DNA of 64,000 nt, from the NCBI RefSeq assembly GCF_019802045.1, contig NZ_JAHVHU010000015.1:1-64000 (forward strand). The letters are read 5' to 3'. The position numbers and the translations under genes are program-made. The stretch's first letter is position 1; every line of letters starts with the position of its first letter. Positions 1 through 8,348 of the stretch are shown here, piece after piece. The notes beneath the pieces were generated by a model that was not told the origin of the DNA, made no database searches, and worked only from the letters and a program-made list of their open reading frames with translations. This DNA comes from Membranihabitans marinus. GTDB taxonomy: Bacteria; Bacteroidota; Bacteroidia; Chitinophagales; Saprospiraceae.

Positions 1-241
1 ATATGCATAAATTGCTATCTTCGTCTTGTTGCTAATCCCATGCTTTCTTTCCTGTTTATAAAAATCAGAATCTAACATTATATTAGCTCTTTTTCAACTT
101 GGGGTAAACATACGAGCGTCTTGACGAGATGGATTTGGATGATGCCAACGGTGTTCTTTATTGAATTATTTAGCGACATATATAAAAGACCTGTCAGCGT
201 TTTAAAAAATATTTGAAATGTAACCACCCATAAACAAAAAA
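1..241. other. Non-coding start of window
   Basis: No plausible gene lies here. The only thing of note is CCTGTCAGCGTTTT at 190-203, a short element that recurs at 38726 and 38808. An upstream gene or regulator for the SusC that follows may lie outside the window. Confidence 0.5.
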
Positions 242-327
242 ATCACCCGGTGAACATCTCAGGATAGTTTGCAGCATGCTGAGAATGTCTACCGGATGAT
301 GGGGTCTGACCGCTAAAGCGGGCAGAC
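242..327 (+). promoter_or_regulatory. Two consecutive hairpins in the leader of SusC pair 1
   Basis: Bases 242-262 and 279-300 form an imperfect inverted repeat of about 21 bp (ATCACCCGGTGAACATCTCAG-type arm against CTGAGAATGTCTACCGGATG-type arm). The loop side contains the palindrome CAGCATGCTG. A second hairpin follows at once at 304-327: GTCTG-a-CCGCT, loop AA, AGCGG-g-CAGAC. No T-run follows either stem, so they do not look like intrinsic terminators. They end 41 bases before the SusC start and could be an mRNA leader control element or a mobile palindrome. The pairing is seen in the sequence; the role is inferred. Confidence 0.5.
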
Positions 328-368
328 GTCGTTTAAACAATTAGTGATAACCATTAAAAACACTAGAA

Positions 369-3300
369 ATGTACAAAATTTTTACGGAATCAAGAAAACG
401 GAAGTTTCTGATGCGAATCAGCTTTATCTATGTCTTCCTTTTGGTTAGCGGGATTCAAATTCTATCCGCTTCCAACAGCCGTGCCCAGGGACTGGAGGAT
501 ATCATGGTCACGATAGAATTCGAGGAAAGAAACCTGGAATACCTACTAAAACGGATTGAGCTTCAGACAGATCTGACTTTTGCGTACCTGCCTGCGGAGG
601 TGAAAAAATACCGTCGGATCACGATACGGTCTGGAAAGCAAAGTGTGAAGTCTGCTCTGGACTATGCATTGAAATCGACGAACCTGAGTTACCGGTATAT
701 CGAAAACAGCATCATTATTTTCCCGCGAAGTGAAAATAGTGGCGATGATCCAAGAAGGGATCGTTCAGCAAAGACTAATGAAGTGTATGTGCCCTCTACA
801 TTTTCGAATAGAAATAATACGGTCGTTGACCATTTGACCACGAATCGTTTTCCAGCTCTTTCCAGCAAACGGCTGGCCCGCACGATATCCGGTCAGGTGA
901 CTGATGTCAATGGAGAACCGCTGATCGGTGTGAACGTACAAGTGAAAGGGACAGGTAAAGGCACAGCTACGGATTTTGACGGCCGGTTTCTGCTCGAGGA
1001 TATGGATGATCAGGCTGTGTTGGTGATTTCCTATATAGGTTATAAGACCAGAGAAGTAATCGTTGGTGGCCAAACCAATATGACGATCGTTCTGGAAGAG
1101 GATGCCCAGACGTTGGACGAGGTGGTGGTCGTCGGTTATGGAACACAGAAAAAAGTAAACCTCACCGGGGCGGTAGAATCGGTGGGTGAAGAGGTGTTTG
1201 AAAACCGATCCGTATCAAATACTACGCAAGCGTTGCAAGGAGCCATCCCGAATCTGAATATATTTCTGGAAGATGGGAAACCAACGCGATCGGCTTCTTT
1301 TAATGTTCGTGGGCAGACATCCATAGGACAAGGGGGTAGTGCGCTCGTACTTATTGATGGTGTAGAGGGGGATCCGTCGTTTTTGAACCCGAACGATATT
1401 AAAAGTGTGTCTGTGCTAAAAGATGCCGCTTCAGCTGCGATTTACGGTTCACGGGGATCATTTGGTGTCGTTCTTATTACGACCAAAAATCCGGAGAAGG
1501 GGCGAACCACTGTTTCTTATTCCGGGAATGTATCCTCCCAGTCCTTAGCAAAGAAGCCCGAGTTTGTGACTGATGGTGTCACCTGGTTAGAGCATTTCCG
1601 ACTCGCGTATGTGAACACCCAGGGAACGGTTCCTACCTCGATCAATAATAATAATCAATACTACAGCGATGAGTGGTTAGAACGCATGAGAGCGTGGAAA
1701 GCTGCAGGTGGTGAACCCAAAACGGAAATTCTTCCCAATGGGAATTACGAGTACTATTCCAATACCGACTGGATGGGTATGCTGTTTAAAGATCAGACCC
1801 TGGCATACGATCACAATCTGACCGTATCGGGCGGCAATGATAAGACGGGCTTTTATTTATCCGGTCGGATGTATGATTTTGGTGGCATCTATAATTTCAA
1901 CCCCGATGAATACCGATCATATAATATCAGGGGGAAAGGCTCCTTAGAGGCATTCGAATGGCTCAAAGTATCCAATAATATCGAATATTCCAATAATTTT
2001 TATCATCAACCATATTCTGGTGCCGGACGCGTGGCCAATGTGCAGCGGTATATCGAAGTCACCGGATTCCCGACCCAGCCATTATATAATCCGGATGGAA
2101 CCTATACGCGGGGTGGCGCTTACACCTTAGCAGGTATGATCGATGGAAACAACTATCAGGATAATAGAAAAAATTTGTTCAAAAATTCTTTAAGCTTAAA
2201 CTCCAGCTTCTTTAACAACACCTTTCGCATCAATGGAGATTTTACACTGCGTTACAATGACAGGAACTACTTCTGGAAACGGGTAAAAGTTCCCTATTAC
2301 CAAAATGCGAATCGGGAAAACCCCTCTTATATCGGTGATATCAATGGAACCATTTACGAATGGCTCGGAAATACGATGTACACCGCCAGCAATATGTTTA
2401 CCGAATATGAGAATACGTTTTCGAAGAAACATTATGTGAAAGCAATGGCGGGGTGGAATTATGAAACATCAGCATATAAAGCCAACAGTATCCAACGCAA
2501 TCAGTTGCTGTTGGAAAATGCAGAAAGCGTACAATTGGCCACGGGTTCTTCGATCGTGCCCGGTGCTAGTGTGTCGAGATGGAAAACAGCCGGTGCTTTC
2601 TTTCGATTGAATTACGGTTATCAGGATCGGTATTTGGTTGAAGTCAATGGTCGCTACGATGGTTCTTCTCGTTTTCCGGTAAACCAGCAATGGGGATTTT
2701 TCCCGTCTATTTCTGCGGGGTGGCGGATTTCTGAAGAATCATTTTGGACGGTCAGTGATCGGATTATATCCGATATCAAACTGCGCGCGTCGTATGGATC
2801 ATTGGGGAATGGAAACATATCACCCTACCAGTTTCTTGAGTTATTGAGCATTGGAAACTCAGGGCGGGTGCTCGATGGTGACCTAAATAAAAAAACGAGT
2901 GCCCCCGCACCGATCCCGTCCGGTCTGACCTGGGAAAAAGCCACCACAAGTGATATCGGAATTGATTTTGGAATGCTTCGGGGTAAATTGCGGTTTAATG
3001 GAGATTACTATATTCGGAAAACGACCGATATGTATGTCGCGGGCCCCACGTTGCCTGAAATTTTTGGAGCTTCCTCGCCCAAAGGCAACTATGCAGATAT
3101 GACGACAAAAGGTTTTGAGTTGACCTTATCCTGGCGCGATGAACTGAATGTGGCGAACAAACCATTCAACTATCAAATCCGTGCGACGCTTTACGATTAT
3201 GTTTCACGAATCGATAAATTCAATAATCCGACGAAGAAAATTTCTGATTTTTACGATGGAAAAATAATCGGGGAATTGTGGGGTTTTAGAACGGATGGAC

Positions 3301-4031
3301 TGTTTCAGGAAGATCCGGAGCCGGAAGAATACATCAACACGATCTTCAAATCATCGGCAGATGCCGTGTGGCGAGCTGGTGATCTCAAAATATCCAATTT
3401 GGATGGAAGTTCAGATAACATGATTACCAAAGGTCAGCAAACGGTGGATAATCCCGGTGATTTGACCATTATCGGAAACACCGAGCCAAGGTATCAGTAT
3501 AGCGTATCGCTCAGTGCGGATTGGAAAGGTATTTTTATTTCAGCATTTATTCATGGCGTCGGACGACAAGACTGGTATCCGGGTAAAGAATCTGCTTTTT
3601 GGGGGCAGTATAACCGGGGGTACAACCAAATGCCCGCCTGGCACCTCGGTAACTTTTGGACGGAAGACAACCGTGATGCGTATCTCCCCAGATATGCGCA
3701 ATACAATGGAGCGGTGGCTTTTTCAGGAAATGTGCCCAATGACCGGTATTTGCAAAAAGTCTCGTATACCCGATTGAAAAATCTCCAAATCGGATATGCA
3801 CTACCCGATGTCTGGATGACGAGATTGCAGGTCAGAAGCGCGCAGGTATACCTATCCGGCGAGAACGTTGCAAGTTGGTCCCCGCTGTACAAACGGGTTA
3901 AAAACTATATGGATGTCTCGTCAGCTGTAGGGAATACCGATTCAGATTTACGCAGTACCTATAATCAGGGTGCAGGAAACGGTTATCCTCTATTGAAAAG
4001 TATCTCCTTTGGTCTTTCTGTGACATTTTAA
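369..4031 (+). CDS. SusC-like TonB-dependent outer-membrane receptor with STN domain (pair 1)
   Basis: This outer-membrane importer of the SusC/RagA family passes oligosaccharides from its SusD partner into the periplasm with TonB energy. The 1220-aa protein starts with an N-terminal export sequence (about residues 10-40). An STN domain follows at about 48-120, then a carboxypeptidase-regulatory-like beta-sandwich (ISGQVTDVNGEPLIGVNV, about 172-235) and a plug that begins with LDEVVVVGYGTQKK at about 248. The 22-strand barrel ends in a terminal Phe (SFGLSVTF), the usual BAM signal. SusD follows 19 bases downstream. STN domains normally signal to a FecR anti-sigma factor, yet none is encoded between here and the window start. 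The substrate is unknown. Confidence 0.95.
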   Translation: MYKIFTESRKRKFLMRISFIYVFLLVSGIQILSASNSRAQGLEDIMVTIEFEERNLEYLLKRIELQTDLTFAYLPAEVKKYRRITIRSGKQSVKSALDYALKSTNLSYRYIENSIIIFPRSENSGDDPRRDRSAKTNEVYVPSTFSNRNNTVVDHLTTNRFPALSSKRLARTISGQVTDVNGEPLIGVNVQVKGTGKGTATDFDGRFLLEDMDDQAVLVISYIGYKTREVIVGGQTNMTIVLEEDAQTLDEVVVVGYGTQKKVNLTGAVESVGEEVFENRSVSNTTQALQGAIPNLNIFLEDGKPTRSASFNVRGQTSIGQGGSALVLIDGVEGDPSFLNPNDIKSVSVLKDAASAAIYGSRGSFGVVLITTKNPEKGRTTVSYSGNVSSQSLAKKPEFVTDGVTWLEHFRLAYVNTQGTVPTSINNNNQYYSDEWLERMRAWKAAGGEPKTEILPNGNYEYYSNTDWMGMLFKDQTLAYDHNLTVSGGNDKTGFYLSGRMYDFGGIYNFNPDEYRSYNIRGKGSLEAFEWLKVSNNIEYSNNFYHQPYSGAGRVANVQRYIEVTGFPTQPLYNPDGTYTRGGAYTLAGMIDGNNYQDNRKNLFKNSLSLNSSFFNNTFRINGDFTLRYNDRNYFWKRVKVPYYQNANRENPSYIGDINGTIYEWLGNTMYTASNMFTEYENTFSKKHYVKAMAGWNYETSAYKANSIQRNQLLLENAESVQLATGSSIVPGASVSRWKTAGAFFRLNYGYQDRYLVEVNGRYDGSSRFPVNQQWGFFPSISAGWRISEESFWTVSDRIISDIKLRASYGSLGNGNISPYQFLELLSIGNSGRVLDGDLNKKTSAPAPIPSGLTWEKATTSDIGIDFGMLRGKLRFNGDYYIRKTTDMYVAGPTLPEIFGASSPKGNYADMTTKGFELTLSWRDELNVANKPFNYQIRATLYDYVSRIDKFNNPTKKISDFYDGKIIGELWGFRTDGLFQEDPEPEEYINTIFKSSADAVWRAGDLKISNLDGSSDNMITKGQQTVDNPGDLTIIGNTEPRYQYSVSLSADWKGIFISAFIHGVGRQDWYPGKESAFWGQYNRGYNQMPAWHLGNFWTEDNRDAYLPRYAQYNGAVAFSGNVPNDRYLQKVSYTRLKNLQIGYALPDVWMTRLQVRSAQVYLSGENVASWSPLYKRVKNYMDVSSAVGNTDSDLRSTYNQGAGNGYPLLKSISFGLSVTF

Positions 4032-4050
4032 TTCTTAAATAAACAGTAAT

Positions 4051-5856
4051 ATGAACAAGTATATAATATTTCTATCCGCCATTATATTTTTATTTTGTGG
4101 TTGTGAACTCGATGAACGTCCGGTAACATCGGCCGATAAGAATGCCATTTTTAGTTCAGAAGATGGACTGAAAGCCTATTCGATTTCATTTTATGATATG
4201 TTCCCAAGTGCAACCAGCCAGGCAATTGTAGAGCAATCCCTGGTAGATTATGGTGCAACCAATACACTTGGAGGGTTTATTTTGCGCAACTCATACAGCG
4301 AAAATAATTCTTCAGGTTGGAATTGGTCTGCGCTCCGAAACGTCAATTACTTTATAGCAAATTGTACCAGTCCGGCGGTTTCGGAAAGTGTCCGGAATAA
4401 TTACATCGGATTGGCCAGGTACTTTCGCGCTATGTTTTATTACGATAAGGTGCGGCGATTTGGCGATGTGCCGTGGGTCGATCGACCATTGGAACCCAAA
4501 GATGAGGAGATACTATATGGTTCACGGGATTCCCGAGAGTTGGTTATGGAAAAAGTGTACGAAGACCTGATTTTTGCAGCGGAAAATATTACAAGAAGTA
4601 CTGATGCAGCTCAGTCTTCCTTAGTGACCAAATGGGCAGCTTATGCACTGGCTTCCCGGGTGGCTTTGTTTGAGGGGACATTTCGAAAATACCACAACCT
4701 CAATCTGCCTACATCCAGTGAGGAGTGGCTCATAAGAGCGGCCGATGCAGCAAAGGCGGTGATGGAGCATTCCGGAAAATCTCTGCATGATAATTATCGC
4801 GAATTATTTACAAGCGATGATCCGCCATCCAGTGAAACCATTTTGGCTATTGCTTCGGATGCTTCTTTGAATGTAAAGCATGGGGCAAACTGGCGCTGGA
4901 CTTCAGAAACCTTTGGTACCGGCCTGAATTTGATCCGACCCTATATTGCGACCTATTTGCAAAAAGATGGTTCTCCGTATACCACCCGGCCCGGTTGGGA
5001 GTATGAGGATTTTTATGAAGAATTTCAAGACCGGGATCTCCGGTTACACGCCACCTTGAGACACCCGGGGTATACCCGGGAGGGAAAGCGGACCCTGCCG
5101 GTATTTGGCGGCTACGCCCGACTGGGTTACCAACCCATCAAACTCAGTGTGGATGCCACTGTAGGAGACGATAAAAACGAAAGTACCCACGCCCTCCAAT
5201 TGATACGCTATGGTGAAGTCTTATTGAACTATGCCGAAGCCAAAGCAGAACTGGGTACATTGACCGATGCAGATTGGGCAATGACGATCGGTGCATTGCG
5301 GGCCCGGGCAGGCATTACCGGTGGCCTTGAGATGAAACCCACGACAATCGATACCTATTTACAAGAAACTTATTACCCGGACATCAGTGATCCCGTAATT
5401 TTGGAAATCCGCCGTGAGCGTGCGACCGAACTAATCTTTGAAGGCTTTCGATTTGATGATCTAAGACGCTGGAAACGCGGAGATTTGTTTAAAATGACAT
5501 GGACGGGAATGTATATTTCGGATGTGAACAAACCTTTGGACGTAGACCATGATGGTGTCGATGATGTCATTTATTACACCGATGCTTCCGGGCTCGAAAG
5601 TGCAGAAGATCAGTCGAATAATCCCAATCTGTACCGCGTACAGGTCAGTAAAGATCCGGGTGCAGAAATCATCCAGGTGCATGAAGCCGGAGATGGTCAG
5701 GGCTATTACCTGGCCTGGTACACCAATAACGAATCAAAGAAAGTGTGGGGCCCAAAACAATACTTTTTTCCGGTCCCGGTCGGTGCTTTGAATAATAACC
5801 CCAATCTGGAACAAAATCCGGGATGGGAAAATGGAGCAACCAACGATGGAAATTAA
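4051..5856 (+). CDS. SusD/RagB-family surface lipoprotein (pair 1)
   Basis: This surface glycan-binding lipoprotein caps the SusC barrel at 369-4031 and is co-transcribed with it. The protein has 601 aa. A signal peptide with a lipobox ends at Cys18 (LFCGC). The TPR-like SusD body follows, with the typical helices NYFIANC and YFRAMFYYDKVRRFGDVPWVD. The RagB C-terminal half has LIRYGEVLLNYAEAKAELG and the RRERATELIFEGFRFDDLRRWKRG signature. The protein closes with the usual F.P.P..al..NP.L.QNPGW ending. Family assignment is firm; the ligand is not predictable. Confidence 0.95.
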   Translation: MNKYIIFLSAIIFLFCGCELDERPVTSADKNAIFSSEDGLKAYSISFYDMFPSATSQAIVEQSLVDYGATNTLGGFILRNSYSENNSSGWNWSALRNVNYFIANCTSPAVSESVRNNYIGLARYFRAMFYYDKVRRFGDVPWVDRPLEPKDEEILYGSRDSRELVMEKVYEDLIFAAENITRSTDAAQSSLVTKWAAYALASRVALFEGTFRKYHNLNLPTSSEEWLIRAADAAKAVMEHSGKSLHDNYRELFTSDDPPSSETILAIASDASLNVKHGANWRWTSETFGTGLNLIRPYIATYLQKDGSPYTTRPGWEYEDFYEEFQDRDLRLHATLRHPGYTREGKRTLPVFGGYARLGYQPIKLSVDATVGDDKNESTHALQLIRYGEVLLNYAEAKAELGTLTDADWAMTIGALRARAGITGGLEMKPTTIDTYLQETYYPDISDPVILEIRRERATELIFEGFRFDDLRRWKRGDLFKMTWTGMYISDVNKPLDVDHDGVDDVIYYTDASGLESAEDQSNNPNLYRVQVSKDPGAEIIQVHEAGDGQGYYLAWYTNNESKKVWGPKQYFFPVPVGALNNNPNLEQNPGWENGATNDGN

Positions 5857-6050
5857 ACCAACATGAAATGACCCACTGACATTATATTCCGATATCATGA
5901 ACAGGTCAAAGACACATGCCATACCTTATCACATGGAATGTGTGGACTTTATAACTTGAATTTTATATATGGATCGGTATAGGATAGCTTCTCATTTGGC
6001 CAGTTCCCGATGCGGTCCATATTGCCTCTTTCCATCGGATCACCAAATAG

Positions 6051-6916
6051 CGTAGCAGATTACGTGATCTTGAGGTGGAACTGCATACCCTGGCAGATCA
6101 GGGCGCCCTGGAAATATTGGGTGTGATAGCGACCAGCGATGATCCGTATGTCCCACTATGTGTGGATGCGATCAATCATTACTTCGATCGCCCGGAAATT
6201 CCAATTGGTGTAGAAAAAGGCATCGAATTACGCCATCACTCGAGATATACCAAAGAAATAAGTGAAGAGTATAAGAAAAGGCTCCATACTTATGAAGAGG
6301 CAGAAGATGCTGTGGACCTGTATCGGCGTCTGCTGGCTCGTCAACCGGATGGCAGTGTGGTGATTTTGAGTATTGGTCACCTTACGAATTTGATGCGTCT
6401 TCTGGAATCGGAACCGGATGAGCATAGTTCGCTTTCCGGAAAGGAACTCATTAAGAAAAGGGTCCGAATGTGGTCCTGTATGGGGGGCGTTTTCCAAAAG
6501 GTAAAGAGGCAAATTTTTATCGACCCGATCCAGGGGCGACGCAAGTCTGTGTGGCGCAATGGCCGACAAAGGTGGTGTTCTCCGGATGGGAAGTAGGGAA
6601 TCCGGTCATTACGGGTGGTAAAAAATTTAAGGAGAGACTCTCATCTTCCAGCCCGATTTGGCGGTCATATCACTTGTTCAATAATTTTAAAGGACGACAA
6701 AGTTGGGATCAAATTGCCGTTTTAGTCGCATTACCGGAGTACGATACGTATTGGCAATTTGATAATAAGGGCTATTGCAAAGTATACCCGGATGGGAGCA
6801 ATGAATGGATACCGGGTGCTCCAACCAACCATTACTACATCATTCCAGAAGTTTCAAATGAAAATTTAGCGCAATTGGTGGAAAAATTGATGGTAGGGTC
6901 AGACGTCGGAAACTAG
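6051..6916 (+). pseudogene. Decayed inosine-uridine preferring nucleoside hydrolase
   Basis: The region resembles the IUNH nucleoside hydrolases that split ribonucleosides into base and ribose. The first part (from about 6051) reads ELHTLADQGALEILGVIA and continues to the conserved CMGG turn. The rest, GRFPKGKEANFYRP through FSGWEVGNPVITGG, lies in another reading frame. The switch falls in a run of six G at 6482-6487; seven G would restore the frame. The N-terminal calcium-binding DTDxGxDxDD segment is missing, and in-frame stops lie just upstream (6048). The gene is therefore truncated at the 5' end and frameshifted. The frameshift alone could be a homopolymer sequencing error, but the lost N-terminus could not be. 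Confidence 0.8.
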
Positions 6917-7243
6917 GATTAGTGCTTCGGATCCAGCCAGGTCATAGTAGAAATCAGGCAGGGTAATCACTATCAATTTATAGAGTCAGACCACTAAGTC
7001 CTGTGTCCATGACTAGATCAATACCCAAGTTTTTAATAGATTCCATGATTTACTATTGTATGTTTTTAGTTTCAGTCTGCGATTTATAAACAGACGGTTT
7101 GTGGAATCTTTTGATAAAAGTACTGTGTCGAAAACGAAGTTCCTTTTATTGTTCTATTTTCATTGTATTGAGTTTTTTTCATCTACATGGAAAAACTAGT
7201 ATGTTATTCTTTTTTGAGTCACTTTTGAAATAAATACTAAATT
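6917..7243. other. Intergenic region, nothing recognised
   Basis: This is AT-rich spacer between the nucleoside hydrolase relic and the exported protein at 7244. I see no convincing small ORF, hairpin with T-run or repeat. It probably contains the promoter of the next gene, which I cannot pinpoint. Confidence 0.4.
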
Positions 7244-8047
7244 ATGACCCATAAGCTTTTGTTGAGATTAATGATGATAATAGGTCTTTGTGGGAGTACA
7301 TTAATTGCTCATAGTCAGGTAACATCACCGACCAGTAGTAGTAAATACTATCAAGTGAAACCAGGAACACCAGGTTCAAATCTATACCGGGCTGAATTAT
7401 TTTCCGACATTGACCAGTCATGGGACAAATGGAATCTGAGCGGGTATGCTTTTGGATTTGATCCCGGAAAGACACCGATGTACACCACCGTAAATGGGAT
7501 ACTCAGTACCCCGTATATGATTCAGGTCAGAGGGAATGAAAATGAAAAAAATAAAAAGCGGTGGGGGTTTCATGTTTTCGAAGGATATGCCAGCGATGAC
7601 AAATCACGATTGACCATGCTGGTGAATAAGCATGTAGAAATGGAGAAATCGGTGGCAGAAATCTACTACTATGGCACCGCTTATAATCATTCAAACGAAG
7701 CATACAACTGGATTCGATTGGGATCTGATGTGAAAAATCATTCCTATATGTTTAGTCGGGATAAAGCTGTTTTTTATGGATCGCTACAACTCTCCAATGC
7801 TTTTACCCTGGGTAATATTGGTGCTGATGATGTCAGGAAGGACAAGCCGGCAGGTGATGATGAACGAAATGCCGATGAAAGTGCCCGGCATGTGAATTTT
7901 GTGGAATTGAAGGATTCTGGGGACGGCACCCTCTTTTATGATAGAGACAACCACCTCGTTGCTATAAAAATACAGGGAAAGTGGATGAAGTTAAAAGTGG
8001 AGGAATTGCCCGAGGGCGTTGAATACGAATTTGATGCGAATGAATAA
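7244..8047 (+). CDS. Exported protein of unknown function
   Basis: The 267-aa protein begins with a clear signal peptide (MTHKLLLRLMMIIGLCGSTLIAHS) and is otherwise soluble. Visible features are aromatic-rich beta-strand segments (KYYQVKPGTPGSNLYRAELF, AEIYYYGTAYNHSNEAYNW) and an acidic, Asn/Asp-rich linker near residues 200-220. The C-terminal block HVNFVELKDSGDGTLFYDRD, followed by a lysine-rich strand, recalls the beta-rich ends of structural or adhesive proteins. I do not recognise the family. It lies alone between a decayed nucleoside hydrolase and a gene relic, in a region that has lost genes. The start has no competing upstream codon. Confidence 0.75.
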   Translation: MTHKLLLRLMMIIGLCGSTLIAHSQVTSPTSSSKYYQVKPGTPGSNLYRAELFSDIDQSWDKWNLSGYAFGFDPGKTPMYTTVNGILSTPYMIQVRGNENEKNKKRWGFHVFEGYASDDKSRLTMLVNKHVEMEKSVAEIYYYGTAYNHSNEAYNWIRLGSDVKNHSYMFSRDKAVFYGSLQLSNAFTLGNIGADDVRKDKPAGDDERNADESARHVNFVELKDSGDGTLFYDRDNHLVAIKIQGKWMKLKVEELPEGVEYEFDANE

Positions 8048-8144
8048 AAGCTGATCAGGACGACTCAGAGTATAATGTACCCATCCTAGTTATCACGACG
8101 TTACATATAACATTCAGGCAGAGCCCATAGCCCATTGACCGTGG

Positions 8145-8279
8145 ATGAATTTTAAGGAATTTACGTTGAAAGCCGGAGAAACCTTTGAATATGAATTTCC
8201 CCCATCTTTTCAGTCTCGCTGGGTTCGTTTTGTGACGAACCGAGATTGTGAAGCTACGGCGTAGCTGGAGTATAAGTAA
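8145..8279 (+). pseudogene. C-terminal gene relic with a nonsense codon
   Basis: The frame reads MNFKEFTLKAGETFEYEFPP, then an SRWVRFVTNRDCEATA segment, then TAG at 8262-8264, then LEYK and a natural TAA at 8277. The pattern KAGETFEYEF...WVRF...D..ATA.LEY matches the extreme C-terminus I recall from large secreted Bacteroidota and Planctomycetes proteins. One C-to-T change (CAG to TAG) explains the internal stop. No matching upstream coding sequence remains in the preceding bases, so this looks like the tail of a deleted gene. The family name is uncertain. Confidence 0.5.
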
Positions 8280-8316
8280 AATTCACATATCTTACCCGTA
8301 TTATTTACATTCAATG
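8278..8316 (+). promoter_or_regulatory. Bipartite motif shared with the SusC 2 promoter region
   Basis: AAAATTCACATAT (8278-8290) is followed after 14 bases by TTACATT (8305-8311) and CAATG. The same two blocks with almost the same spacing (15 bases) occur at 33807-33847 upstream of the SusC at 33975. Here the motif lies 33 bases before the GH42-like gene. It may be a shared promoter or regulator site; this is inferred from the repetition only. Confidence 0.4.
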
Positions 8317-8348
8317 ATCCGCATTGAGCGGTATGTATATCCTAGACC

